Positions 7,942 to 20,644 of a stretch of 64,000 nt of DNA are shown here, one piece after another. Under the pieces are notes generated by a model, which worked only from the letters and a program-made list of their open reading frames with translations, did no database searches and was not told the DNA's origin. Within the stretch, counting starts at the first letter, position 1; each line of letters begins with the position of its first letter. The stretch is from Verrucomicrobiia bacterium (GTDB lineage Bacteria > Verrucomicrobiota > Verrucomicrobiia > Limisphaerales > JADLHS01), in the NCBI GenBank assembly GCA_023953615.1, contig JAMLJH010000002.1, positions 976,492 through 1,040,491 of the forward strand. Reading direction: 5' to 3'. Position numbers and translations under genes: made by a program.

Positions 7942-10008
7942 TCACCGTGGCTGATCGCGTTGGGTTGCGGCAGGGTCGCGATATTCCAATGCCAGCAGGC
8001 AGACGTCATCTTCAAAGTGTCCGTCCGCGGCGAATTTTTTGGTTTCCCGCAACAGGGCGTTGACGACGCGGTGAACCGGAAGCGATAGGTATTTCTTAGC
8101 AGCCGCCAGCAGCCGCTCGCGTGAGTAGAGCGAGTCGTCCGAAGCTTGAATCTCGTAAAGGCCATCCGTGAACAGCATGACGGCATCGCCGGGTTGCAAT
8201 TGGATTTCGGAACTTTGATACGCATGTTGCTCGAACAGTCCGAGCGCCGGCTGACTTTTCGCTCCGGCTTGGTTTTTAATTTCCTCGGCCAGTCTGGCGG
8301 AGCGACGCAGCAGAAACGGTTTGGGATGTCCGGCGTTCACATAGCGCATCTGACCGGTGGCGGCATGAACCACCATAAAAAAGGCGGTCGTCAAAATGGA
8401 AGCGCCGCTCGGTTTGAGGATGGCGAACAGTTCCGCGTTCAACTCCGTGATGAACCGCCCCGGATCGTGAGCCAGCGGGCGCAGGTTTTCCACCAGCGTG
8501 CGAATCATCATGGTGATCAGCGCCGAACGCACGCCGTGCCCGGCCACGTCACAAAGAAAAACCGCCACTTCCTGATCGGAGATCGGCGTGATGCTGAAGA
8601 AGTCTCCGCCCACGGTGCCGCTGGGCAGATAGCGATGCGTAAATTGGAACGCGCTGTCCTTGGCGGTCGCGCCTCGGGGCAAAACCGGATATTCCTGCGG
8701 CAACATGGCGAACTGAATTTCGCGCGCGGTTTTGAGGTCATTTTCCAGTTGCTCGTTCTTGCGCCGCAATTGTTCCTCGCTGGCGGCAAGATCATCCCGG
8801 GCCTGGTTGAGTCGTTCCTGCGCCAGTTTTTGTTCCGTGATGTCCCAGAAAATTCCCTGCACGCCAATGACGGTCTGGTCCTTGCCGTACAGCGGCGTCT
8901 TCACCACCTGAACGTAACTCTTGTTTTGTCCCAGCGGTTGGTGCTCTTCGACGATGCTCAAGGTTTGTCCGGTCGCCATTACGCGTCGGTCGTCCGCCTG
9001 GTACTGTCGGGCTAATTCCACCGGAAAGAAGTCGAAGTCCGTTTTGCCGAGGATCGCCTCGAGGGGCACGCCGTAATGATCGCAGTAGTGCTGATTGGCG
9101 AAGGTGAAGCGCCCCTGCAAATCTTTGCGAAACACATTTTGCGGCATGGTTTCCACCAGCGAGTGGTATAACGCTTCGGATTCCTTGACGCTGTCTTCCG
9201 CCTGTCGCCGGGCGGTGATGTCCTCCACGGTCCCTTCGTAGTACAACAACTGACCGCCCGCGCCGCGGATCGCCCGGCAGTTTTCAGAAATCCAGATGAT
9301 GCTGCCATCCTTGCGAAAGATTTGGGACGTGAAGCCGACGATGACGTCGCGTTGCTGCATGAGCTGTTGGAATTGCTCGCGCCGACCTGGCGCCACATAC
9401 AAGCGCCGGCCAATGTCCGTGACGCTTTGCATCAATTCTTCCGGGGTGGCGTAACCGTAAATTCGCGCCAGCGCCGCGTTGGCCAGGAGGTATTGTCCGT
9501 CGGGCGTGGTTTGGAAAATCCCTTCCGCCAGATGATCGAAGATGCTGTGATATTTTTCCTCCTGGGCGATCAGCGCCATTTCTGATTCGTGCCGCTCGAT
9601 GGCGTAGCGGATCGAGCGCCGCAGATTGCTCAGCGTCAATTGGCTTTTGACGAGGTAATCCTGGGCTCCGGATCGCACCACTTCCGTCACCACCGAGTCA
9701 TCATCCGCCGCGCCCAGCACGATGATCGGCGTTTGCGGCGTGACTTTTTGGAGCACGGTCAGATTGGCCGGGCCGGCGCCATCAGGCATGAACAGCTCCA
9801 GCAGGATGACGGCAAATTCTTCGCGCGATATCAAATCCAGCGCCGCCGCCAGCGAGGTTGCCACCGCGATGCCGCTGCCGCTTTCGCGCGCCTGCTCCAA
9901 CATGCCACTCACCGTGTTGGCCACGACCACATCGTGCTCGATCAACAGGAGTCGTAACGCCTGCCGTCGCGAGATCATCGCGGTGTTATGAAAATCCAGT
10001 CCGACCAT
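7942..10008 (-). CDS. PP2C/SpoIIE-type phosphatase with pseudo-receiver and two PAS domains
   Basis: Signalling phosphatase of the RsbU type, expected to dephosphorylate a phospho-anti-sigma-factor antagonist. Domain order: receiver (about 15-130), PAS (about 150-270), PAS (about 275-395), coiled coil (about 400-435), SpoIIE-type PP2C (about 465-680). The PP2C metal ligands are present: GGDFF, CDVAGHG, FTDGLYE and a final DD in EDDVCLL. The receiver is degenerate: Glu71 (LLELFMPDG) stands where the phospho-accepting Asp belongs, Glu24-His25 replace the acidic pair, and Gly replaces the switch Thr/Ser, while the Lys in DYLVK remains. It therefore probably cannot be phosphorylated normally. No STAS or anti-sigma gene lies nearby. 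Confidence 0.92.
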   Translation of the reverse strand: MVGLDFHNTAMISRRQALRLLLIEHDVVVANTVSGMLEQARESGSGIAVATSLAAALDLISREEFAVILLELFMPDGAGPANLTVLQKVTPQTPIIVLGAADDDSVVTEVVRSGAQDYLVKSQLTLSNLRRSIRYAIERHESEMALIAQEEKYHSIFDHLAEGIFQTTPDGQYLLANAALARIYGYATPEELMQSVTDIGRRLYVAPGRREQFQQLMQQRDVIVGFTSQIFRKDGSIIWISENCRAIRGAGGQLLYYEGTVEDITARRQAEDSVKESEALYHSLVETMPQNVFRKDLQGRFTFANQHYCDHYGVPLEAILGKTDFDFFPVELARQYQADDRRVMATGQTLSIVEEHQPLGQNKSYVQVVKTPLYGKDQTVIGVQGIFWDITEQKLAQERLNQARDDLAASEEQLRRKNEQLENDLKTAREIQFAMLPQEYPVLPRGATAKDSAFQFTHRYLPSGTVGGDFFSITPISDQEVAVFLCDVAGHGVRSALITMMIRTLVENLRPLAHDPGRFITELNAELFAILKPSGASILTTAFFMVVHAATGQMRYVNAGHPKPFLLRRSARLAEEIKNQAGAKSQPALGLFEQHAYQSSEIQLQPGDAVMLFTDGLYEIQASDDSLYSRERLLAAAKKYLSLPVHRVVNALLRETKKFAADGHFEDDVCLLALEYRDPAATQRDQPR

Positions 10009-10148
10009 GCTTTGAGGAGATTTCTCCCGCCTCCATAAATGGCAGGCTCGCGGCCCGGCGGCAAGCGCATTGGAACGCTCCGCCGCATCTGGAAAGTCTG
10101 CTTTTCAGTTGATTGGGTTTTCAGCTATGCTGTCCGACGCATAACCTT

Positions 10149-11549
10149 ATGCCGAGTGTTTACATCAAGACTTATGGTTGCCAGATGAACGAGCGCGATA
10201 GCGAAGCCGTCGCCGCGCAGTTGGTGGCCAAGGGTTACACGCTCGCCGCTTCCGAATTCGAGGCCGACGTCGTGTTGCTCAATACTTGCAGCGTGCGGGA
10301 TCACGCCGAGCAGAAAGCCATCAACAAGATGGAAAACCTTACCGCCAACATTCGGCGTCAGCGTCCGGATGTGATTTTCGGGTTCATGGGGTGCATGGCC
10401 CAAAGCCGCGGTCAGACGTTGATTGACCGGTTGCCGGACGTGGATCTCGTGGTGGGCACGCAGAAATTCCATCATACCGCCGATTACCTGGACGAACTAC
10501 TGCAAGGGCGCCGGGAAAAAATCGTGGACACCGGGACGGAGCGGGGGAGTGAAGCCACGGTGAAAGAGCATTTGCTCAACGGCACCGCAAAACATAAATC
10601 CGTCACCGCCTTTGTCAGCATCATGCAAGGTTGCAATCAATACTGCACCTATTGCATCGTGCCTTACACCCGCGGCGAGGAACGCAGCCGTTCCATTCCG
10701 GACCTTGTGGCCGAGTGCCGCCAGCTTGTTGCGCAAGGGGTGAGGGAAATCACTTTGCTCGGCCAGATCGTTACCAGTTATGGCAAACGGTTTAAGGCAC
10801 AAAGCGCGACCGCAAACGGGCAGGTGGCCGCGCCGGGATTCGATCCGCACTCGGATAAAAGCGCTTTTGTGCAACTGATCGAGGCGGTTCATGCCATCGA
10901 AGGTTTGGAACGAATCCGATTCACCTCGCCTCATCCCAAAGGTTACGGCGATGATTTGGTGGCCGCGTACGGGCAATTGCCCAAGTTGATGGCGAGCGCG
11001 CATCTACCGGTGCAGAGCGGCAGTGATCGCGTGCTCAAATTGATGCACCGGGGCTACACGCGCGAGCGTTTCCTTGAGATCGTGGGCAAACTGCGCGCCG
11101 TGTGTCCGCACCTGGGTTTGACCACCGACATCATCGTGGGCTTTCCCGGTGAAACGGAGGAAGACTTCGCCGCGACCGTGTCGCTGTGTCGCGAAGTTGA
11201 ATTTGATAATGCGTTTCTCTTCAAGTATTCGCCGCGCAAGGATACGCCGGCAGCCACGATGCCCGATCCCTTGCCGCAGGAAGTGATTGAAGCGCGCCAC
11301 GCACGTTTGCTGGAGGTGGTGAATCAAATCGGCCGGCGCAAATACGAGGCGTTTATTGGCCGCAACGTGCAAATTCTGGTGGAAGGGCCGAGTCGCCGCA
11401 ACCAGGCGCGCATGATGGGGCGCACGCCGTGCAACAAGCTCGTTCTGTTCGACGGCAGCGAGCGCCATCGCGGGCAATTGATGGACGTGCGGATTGTTCG
11501 CACGGGCAATTTCACGCTTTACGGCGATCCAGCCATCATCGGCTTGTAG
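10149..11549 (+). CDS. miaB: tRNA-2-methylthio-N6-isopentenyladenosine-37 synthase (methylthiotransferase)
   Basis: Radical-SAM enzyme that adds the methylthio group to i6A37 of tRNAs reading UNN codons. The N-terminal MTTase domain carries the auxiliary cluster cysteines (YGCQMN, NTCSVRDHAEQK, FMGCMAQ). The radical SAM motif is CNQYCTYC followed by IVPYTRGEERSR. A C-terminal TRAM domain is present (about 400-466). The ATG at 10149 matches the family start; the open frame reaches back to 10113 but adds nothing conserved. A short insertion (AQSATANGQ region) sits after the LLGQIVTSYG segment. It is transcribed divergently from the phosphatase. Confidence 0.96.
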   Translation: MPSVYIKTYGCQMNERDSEAVAAQLVAKGYTLAASEFEADVVLLNTCSVRDHAEQKAINKMENLTANIRRQRPDVIFGFMGCMAQSRGQTLIDRLPDVDLVVGTQKFHHTADYLDELLQGRREKIVDTGTERGSEATVKEHLLNGTAKHKSVTAFVSIMQGCNQYCTYCIVPYTRGEERSRSIPDLVAECRQLVAQGVREITLLGQIVTSYGKRFKAQSATANGQVAAPGFDPHSDKSAFVQLIEAVHAIEGLERIRFTSPHPKGYGDDLVAAYGQLPKLMASAHLPVQSGSDRVLKLMHRGYTRERFLEIVGKLRAVCPHLGLTTDIIVGFPGETEEDFAATVSLCREVEFDNAFLFKYSPRKDTPAATMPDPLPQEVIEARHARLLEVVNQIGRRKYEAFIGRNVQILVEGPSRRNQARMMGRTPCNKLVLFDGSERHRGQLMDVRIVRTGNFTLYGDPAIIGL

Positions 11550-11609
11550 TCGGGGGAGAACGGTCGCAGCAGCTTTCGTAAGCACGCCACCCCGCTTTAA
11601 GGGCGGAGG

Positions 11610-14600
11610 TTACGGCAATAATTTTCCACGATAAAATTTCTCCGGACGGATTTCATTTTCCGGGTCCAGATACCAAACCTGACCGGTGAGATTGGTCACT
11701 GTGGCCAGGGCATCCCAGTTCAGGAAGTTGGTGGAACTCTCAATGACATAACGGTCGCCGGGAGTGCCGCTGAGTTGTAGGCGCATCTGACCATTCGCAA
11801 GTTGCGGCAGGGAAAGTTGTGGGCGCACGGATACGGTGAGGAGGGCGGTCGCGCTGGTGGCCTGCCCAAAGCGGCTGCTGACCACGACGGAATAATTTCC
11901 GGCGTGCAACGGTTCAACATTCGTGCGGGTGAAGATGTTGCTGCCTTCGCGGTCGCCGTTCGAGCCTCCGAGGGTCGGTTTGGAATAGACATTCGAGCCA
12001 TTGTGTTGCCATTGATACAGCAGCACGGGTGATCCGACGGCTTCAACCGTGAAGGTCACGTCACTACCTTCAAGCACCCGTTGACTTACTGGCGACGCGA
12101 GAATCACCGGCGGTTCGCCGATGGTCAGCGTCGCCGCGGCACTGATCACACTGCCGTACGCATTGGACACGGTGACGGTGTAACTACCCGCCTGATTGGT
12201 TTGCACCTCGGAGAGAATCAGACTGGCGCCATCGCCACCGAGCCAATTGGTGCCGTTGAAGCGCCATTGATAAGAGAAGGGGGGCGTACCGTTGGCCACG
12301 ACATTGAAGGTTACGGTCGAACCCACCGCCACAGTTTGACTAAGCGGCTGACTTCCAATGGTGGGCGGATACGTGATCTCGCTCGCCAGAAAATCAATGG
12401 CCTCCGCGTCCGGCCCCACGCTTACAGGATTCGTGAAGTTCGCCTGCGTGAACGCATAATCATAACGGCTGGCCGCGACGGTATAAGCTCCCGCCGGCAG
12501 ACCGGGGATCGCATAATTTCCGTCCGCATCGGTGTAGCCCATGCGTGTGCTGGAGACGTAAACCCGCACGTCGGCCAGTGGGTTTCCATCGCAATTGATC
12601 TGGCCGGAAATGCGGAATGTGGTCGGCGCGCCGACTCGCACGGTGACCCAGCGGCTGGTCGAGCCGCCTTTCATATCGCTGACCACGCAGCGGACCAGAT
12701 AATCACCTTTCGTATTCCAATTTTTCGCGGCGATCGGGCTGTTGGTGCCGAAGGTTCCGTCGCCGAAGTCCCAATAGTAAGCCAGAGTGTCGTCGTCGGG
12801 ATCCGTCGCGCTGGCGCTGAAACTGGCCGTCTCGTTCAAGTCCAGTTCCGTGGCGCTCGCGGTCAGGTTGAGTTGCGGCGCGTGATTCATCGGGAAAGCG
12901 CCCAGGTTAATCACCACGTCCAACGATTCAGGTGAGGTGCCGCCTTTACCGATGGTGGTGATGTGGATGCCAGCGTCGAAGTCCGAGAAAGTGCGTCCGA
13001 GCCCCAGCGCCGAGTCGCTTTTGCCGTCGGGCGAGCCGGGCGTGGTATCGAGCAGTTGGCTTTTCTGATTGCCATTTTGAGCCCAACGCAACCCGGCGCC
13101 GCTCATCAGCCATTTGTTGCTGGTAAATTTCTGCCGAAATTCCACCCAGTAATTCGTGCTGCTGTTTTTGATGATCTTCAACCCGCGCAGACCGGTCGCG
13201 TTCGGATTATCATGGCAATAGACCCGATACGTGCCGCTGGTGCTGACGGTGAGCACTTCATTCGTGGTGAGCCAGTTTAGATAATGTTTATAGCGCGCGT
13301 TGAAATGATTGTTGCCCGCACTGGCCGCGCCCATCGTGTCGAAACTATCGCCATACTCCGTGCTCGTTCCCGGTCCGATGATGCTGGCGCCGCTGGTGTT
13401 CCAGAAGTTGGCGTGGTTAAGTCCGAAGTTGTGTCCCAGTTCGTGCCCGGCGACCCCCGTGCTGAAATTATTTCGCAACCACGCCCCGGCACCGCCCACA
13501 TACGCCAAGCCGGACCAACTGAATCCCGGCACTGCGCCCATGCAGATGATGTCAAAATTAAAATTGGTCAACGCGTAGCCCGCTGCCGTGGCCGCCGCGC
13601 GCGCTTCCGTCCGTAGCTGGTTGTAATAATTGTTCGTCCCGTAATAGGCGGCCGGATGCTCCATCCGAAAGACGGGGGTGTAATCCGAACCGAAACCATT
13701 CGAAGCAAAGCTGGCGCGGCCGTATGACATTTCCCGATAAAACTTGTTCAAGTTGTTGACCAGATTGGTGACGCCGCCATCGCTCAAATTGACTCCTTCC
13801 AAATCCGGAAAGTCCACACGAATGAACAGGAGCTTTTTCTCGCCTTCAGTCCAGGCGGTAGCCGATGGATCGCCGCCATCCGGTGAAGGCGGACCGCCAT
13901 CCGCCGCCACGATGCTTTCGTTTTGTTGGCTGGCGTGTTCCGGTCGGCAGAAGAAAACAATTTCACCCTCGAGTTCGGCCGCCAGTTCCGCTTGGTTCGC
14001 CGCCGCCGACTGTCCGGTGATGGCGCAAAGCGGGTCGGGATTTGCGGCCAGCGCCTGAGCCGTTTCGTCTGCGTCCAGAATGCGCAGCGCATCTTCACTC
14101 AACGCGAAGAAATTATCCACCGCAATGCCGTTCAGCGCGATGTGCTGGCGCGTTGGTACGCCAAAACGCTCGCCGTACGTGTAAGTTTGATATTCCCGTT
14201 CACCGATGGTTGCGATGCGAAACGTGGGTTCAATTTCCGTTTCGTGGCCAGGCTCGGCCAACGCACCCAACACCGCCAGCGTTCCCCGCGCGCTGATGTT
14301 CTCCTCGAATAGCTCAATCACTTCGGTAGGTAACTGGGCGCGCACACCGGCGGGGACCGCGAGTTGCAATGCGCGCTCCGGAGCTTGTTTGATCAACGCT
14401 TTCAAAGCGATGCGCCGGGTCGCGGCCAGTTGGACGCCTTCCGGCAGTAAACCGGGACGCTGTTCTGGCGCGGCGACGAAGTACCGTTGCGTCCACGCTT
14501 TGAATTCGGCGAAGGCCGGTTCAACCATTGGTTGATCCCAGAGAGTTTCCCGAGTTGGCAACCAACGCTGAACCGAACGCGAAGCGGCGGACTTTGCGGG

Positions 14601-14762
14601 AGTAACGCGGTGGGTAGTTTGGCCCGGCTGACTCGTTGCAACCACGGGCGCGATCGGTTGATGCGATGGGTGTGGATTGGTGGAGCGCTGGTGCAGGAAC
14701 AGTCCGATCCCTCCCAGCAGAAGCACCATCACCACCAGCTTATATTTCGTCTTCAGGCGCAA
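11610..14762 (-). CDS. Secreted metzincin (M11 gametolysin-like) protease with PKD and Ig-like domains
   Basis: Large exported zinc protease of 1050 aa. An N-terminal hydrophobic segment (about 9-24) acts as signal or anchor. The catalytic domain has HELGHNFGLNH (about 438-448), the HExxHxxGxxH metzincin zinc site, with a downstream DTMGA Met-turn; the GLNHA context resembles the M11 gametolysin family. Then come a PKD domain (about 630-715, ending DFGDGTF), a carboxypeptidase-regulatory-like beta-sandwich (about 725-790), and two Ig-like domains each with YQW and AGSYTV/AGNYSV-type signatures. A short C-terminal module ends in FYRGKLLP and resembles the ends of three other secreted proteins in the window. 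It probably degrades extracellular protein or glycoprotein. Confidence 0.88.
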   Translation of the reverse strand: MRLKTKYKLVVMVLLLGGIGLFLHQRSTNPHPSHQPIAPVVATSQPGQTTHRVTPAKSAASRSVQRWLPTRETLWDQPMVEPAFAEFKAWTQRYFVAAPEQRPGLLPEGVQLAATRRIALKALIKQAPERALQLAVPAGVRAQLPTEVIELFEENISARGTLAVLGALAEPGHETEIEPTFRIATIGEREYQTYTYGERFGVPTRQHIALNGIAVDNFFALSEDALRILDADETAQALAANPDPLCAITGQSAAANQAELAAELEGEIVFFCRPEHASQQNESIVAADGGPPSPDGGDPSATAWTEGEKKLLFIRVDFPDLEGVNLSDGGVTNLVNNLNKFYREMSYGRASFASNGFGSDYTPVFRMEHPAAYYGTNNYYNQLRTEARAAATAAGYALTNFNFDIICMGAVPGFSWSGLAYVGGAGAWLRNNFSTGVAGHELGHNFGLNHANFWNTSGASIIGPGTSTEYGDSFDTMGAASAGNNHFNARYKHYLNWLTTNEVLTVSTSGTYRVYCHDNPNATGLRGLKIIKNSSTNYWVEFRQKFTSNKWLMSGAGLRWAQNGNQKSQLLDTTPGSPDGKSDSALGLGRTFSDFDAGIHITTIGKGGTSPESLDVVINLGAFPMNHAPQLNLTASATELDLNETASFSASATDPDDDTLAYYWDFGDGTFGTNSPIAAKNWNTKGDYLVRCVVSDMKGGSTSRWVTVRVGAPTTFRISGQINCDGNPLADVRVYVSSTRMGYTDADGNYAIPGLPAGAYTVAASRYDYAFTQANFTNPVSVGPDAEAIDFLASEITYPPTIGSQPLSQTVAVGSTVTFNVVANGTPPFSYQWRFNGTNWLGGDGASLILSEVQTNQAGSYTVTVSNAYGSVISAAATLTIGEPPVILASPVSQRVLEGSDVTFTVEAVGSPVLLYQWQHNGSNVYSKPTLGGSNGDREGSNIFTRTNVEPLHAGNYSVVVSSRFGQATSATALLTVSVRPQLSLPQLANGQMRLQLSGTPGDRYVIESSTNFLNWDALATVTNLTGQVWYLDPENEIRPEKFYRGKLLP

Positions 14763-14888
14763 TCTGATTATGCGAATTTGTGATTAACTAATGCACCGCA
14801 ACCGCTCGAAATTTCAAGCGCGAATTATTTTCCCTGAATTATTTGCCGGCTGGAGGTGCATCCCCCGCCGCTGGAAACTTGCTCAACT

Positions 14889-18065
<3,177 letters not shown>

Positions 18066-18220
18066 AAAGTCGGCAGTCTATGTTGCGAACGCCAAAGTCT
18101 AAAGATTAAATTCACCCGCTGCGGCGTGAAGGCGGAGCAAAGTTTTTAGTTTCACTTCGATTTTGCGTCTGGTTAATCTAGCGCGGTCATCGGAACGACT
18201 TAATCGAACTTTTCAAACGA

Positions 18221-18868
18221 ATGACGTGGGTGCAACCATTTGGAAGTGCTGATTTGATGCCTGCGTTGGCGTGGGCGCTCGGCGCCTATCTGCTGGGTGG
18301 ATTTGCCACGGGGTATTATTGGGTGCGGTTGCGTACGGGCCAGGATATTCGCGATTTGGGCAGCGGCAGCATTGGCGCGCGGAACGTGGGTCGCTTCACC
18401 GGGAAGACTGGCTTCTTTATTACTCTGCTGGGAGATTTTGGTAAAGGCGCGTTGGCGGTGCTAATCGCCCGTTTCTTTGCCAATCATCCGCTGATGCCCT
18501 CCGTCGCCTTGTTGTGGGTGGTCGTCGGGCACATCTGGCCGGTCACGCTGGGATTCCGGGGCGGAAAAGGCGTGGCGACATCCTTGGGTGGATTGTTGTG
18601 CTTCGATTACCGGATGGCCTTGATTTACGCGGCGATTTTTTTGCTGAGCTTGGTGGTGACGCGCCGCGTCGTGCTGGCGAGTTTGGTGGCGTTTCTCCTC
18701 CTGCCTGCGGTGGGGTATTGGCAGCAGAGCGCGCATTTTGAAATCGGCGTGTTGGCCGCGATTGCGGTGGTCGTGATTTTTGCTCATCGCCAGAATCTTC
18801 TGGAAGAGTTTCCCGCGCTCTCTCTGCGTCGCTCTTTGACGGATAAACCCTGCGCTCCCAAGACATGA
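18221..18868 (+). CDS. plsY: Glycerol-3-phosphate acyltransferase (acyl-phosphate dependent)
   Basis: Integral membrane enzyme that acylates glycerol-3-phosphate from acyl-phosphate, the first step of phospholipid synthesis. The family motifs are present: GSGSIGARNVGR, the GDFGKG segment and FRGGKGVATS, separated by hydrophobic helices. Length (215 aa) is typical. It is divergent from leuS. Its TGA overlaps the ATG of the next gene by four bases (ATGA at 18865-18868), so the two are almost certainly cotranscribed and translationally coupled. Confidence 0.95.
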   Translation: MTWVQPFGSADLMPALAWALGAYLLGGFATGYYWVRLRTGQDIRDLGSGSIGARNVGRFTGKTGFFITLLGDFGKGALAVLIARFFANHPLMPSVALLWVVVGHIWPVTLGFRGGKGVATSLGGLLCFDYRMALIYAAIFLLSLVVTRRVVLASLVAFLLLPAVGYWQQSAHFEIGVLAAIAVVVIFAHRQNLLEEFPALSLRRSLTDKPCAPKT

Positions 18869-20511
18869 ATAATTCCCGCACGCCACTGGTGTTCAAATTT
18901 GCAACCGAAGATTGGGAGTTTGAGCAGATTCACCGACTGAATTACCGCACCTTTGTGGAAGAAATTCCGCAGCATCACGCGGCGCCCACGCACCGGCTGG
19001 TGGATAAGTTTCACGCGGAAAATACTTACCTGATCTGTTTGGAAAGTCAGAAGCTGGCCGGGATGCTGGCGGTTCGCGGCCAACGTCCATTTTCGCTGGA
19101 TCAAAAATTGGAACGTCTCGATAGCTATCTACCCGCCCAGCGGACGATTTGCGAAATCCGGTTGCTGGCCATCGAGAAAAAGTTTCGCGGTTCACGGAGC
19201 GGTCAGATTCTTTCGGGCTTGCTGGCGTTGTTGTGGCAGCACGGCGTGGAACGCGGTTACGATCTGGCCATCATCTCCGGCACCACGCGGCAGATGCGCC
19301 TGTATCAGCATCTGGGGTTTGTGCCGTTCGGTCCGTTGGTCGGCACTGGCGAGGCGCAATTCCAACCGATGTACGTGACGTTGGAAACGTTTGAAGTGAC
19401 CGCGCGCGAGTTTCTGCGTTCGGCGCCCGCCAAATCATTTCAACCCAGCGCGGTGAATTTTCTGCCCGGCCCCGTGACGGTGCGGCGTGAAGTGCGCCGC
19501 GCCTTCGAGCAAGCGCCCGAGTCGCATCGCGCGGAAAGTTTCAAACAAGATTTTTGTTTAACCCGGGAATTGCTGTGTGGTTTGGTCAAGTCCCGCCAGG
19601 TCGAGCTGTTCATGGGTTCGGGCACACTGGCCAATGACGTGGTTGGCGCGCAGCTCTCCTTGTTGTCGGGAAGGGGACTGGTTCTGAGCAATGGCGAATT
19701 TGGTGAGCGGCTGGCGGATCAAGCCCGTCGCTTCCAATTGAAGTTCGAAGCCTTGGAGTTCGGCTGGGGGCAGCCGTTCGATCTGGCGTTGGTGCGCGAA
19801 CGGCTTTCCCAATTGCCGGCGCCGAGCTGGTTGTGGTGTGCGCATTGCGAAACGTCCACCGGAGTGCTCAACGATCTGGACGCGTTGCGCGAGTTATGCG
19901 CGTCGTACGGCACCAAACTGTGTCTGGACAGCATCAGCAGCATTGGCACGATGCCGGTGGATTTGAGCGGGGTGTACCTGGCGTCCGGCACGAGCGGTAA
20001 AGGATTGCGAGCGTATCCCGGCATCTCGATGGTGTTTTACCATCATGCGGTCGCGCCAGCGGAGCAACGGCTGCCGCGGTATCTGGACCTGGGTTACTAC
20101 ACCCATGAAGCCGGCATCCCGTTTACCTTCTCCTCCAATTTGCTGCACGCCTTGCAGGCCGCCGTACGCGGGGTGAACTGGGATAAACGCTTCGCGGAAC
20201 TGGCAGCCACTTCGGCTTGGTTGCGTCCCAAACTGGAGGAAATGGGCTTTCAACTGGTGGGCCGCTCCGCCCGGACCTCCCCGGCGGTTCTCACCATCGC
20301 GCTGCCGCCTGAGTTGAATTCCGTCACCGTCGGCAGCCTGATGAAGGAATCCGGTTTCCTGCTCAGTTTCAACAGCAGCTATCTGCGCGAGAAAAATTGG
20401 ATTCAAATCTGTCTGATGGGTGAGATCGCCCACGAGAAAGTGGTGGCGCTGACGAACGCGTTGAATCGAGCGTGTCGGATCAAGCCGGATGCAGTTCAAG
20501 TTCACGGTTAG
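18865..20511 (+). CDS. Fusion of a FeeM/GNAT-like acyltransferase and a class V aminotransferase
   Basis: Two enzymes in one 548-residue chain. Residues about 1-175 resemble the N-acyl amino acid/autoinducer synthase branch of the GNAT fold: IHRLNYRTFVEE, LVDKFHAENTYL, ICEIRLLAI, and a YQHLGFVPFG end. Residues about 185-545 are a PLP-dependent class V aminotransferase of the alanine-glyoxylate/2-aminoethylphosphonate type: FLPGPVTV, GSGTLAND, DSISSIG (PLP-binding Asp) and Lys379 in SGTSGKGL as the Schiff-base lysine. Both halves look complete. The start overlaps the plsY stop by four bases. An aminated product that is then acylated is an attractive guess, but the substrates are unknown. Confidence 0.88.
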   Translation: MNNSRTPLVFKFATEDWEFEQIHRLNYRTFVEEIPQHHAAPTHRLVDKFHAENTYLICLESQKLAGMLAVRGQRPFSLDQKLERLDSYLPAQRTICEIRLLAIEKKFRGSRSGQILSGLLALLWQHGVERGYDLAIISGTTRQMRLYQHLGFVPFGPLVGTGEAQFQPMYVTLETFEVTAREFLRSAPAKSFQPSAVNFLPGPVTVRREVRRAFEQAPESHRAESFKQDFCLTRELLCGLVKSRQVELFMGSGTLANDVVGAQLSLLSGRGLVLSNGEFGERLADQARRFQLKFEALEFGWGQPFDLALVRERLSQLPAPSWLWCAHCETSTGVLNDLDALRELCASYGTKLCLDSISSIGTMPVDLSGVYLASGTSGKGLRAYPGISMVFYHHAVAPAEQRLPRYLDLGYYTHEAGIPFTFSSNLLHALQAAVRGVNWDKRFAELAATSAWLRPKLEEMGFQLVGRSARTSPAVLTIALPPELNSVTVGSLMKESGFLLSFNSSYLREKNWIQICLMGEIAHEKVVALTNALNRACRIKPDAVQVHG

Positions 20512-20644
20512 TTGGAATGGTTGCGCTTTCTGGCTTTCAAAGAAAACGGCTAAAAGAACGCGCCGATGGCTGAGTTTGGCGCTTTTTGCGACCGGGGCAC
20601 TGGCAGTGTAGGGTAGTGCTTCCGTTCCTGATTACCTTCCGCCT

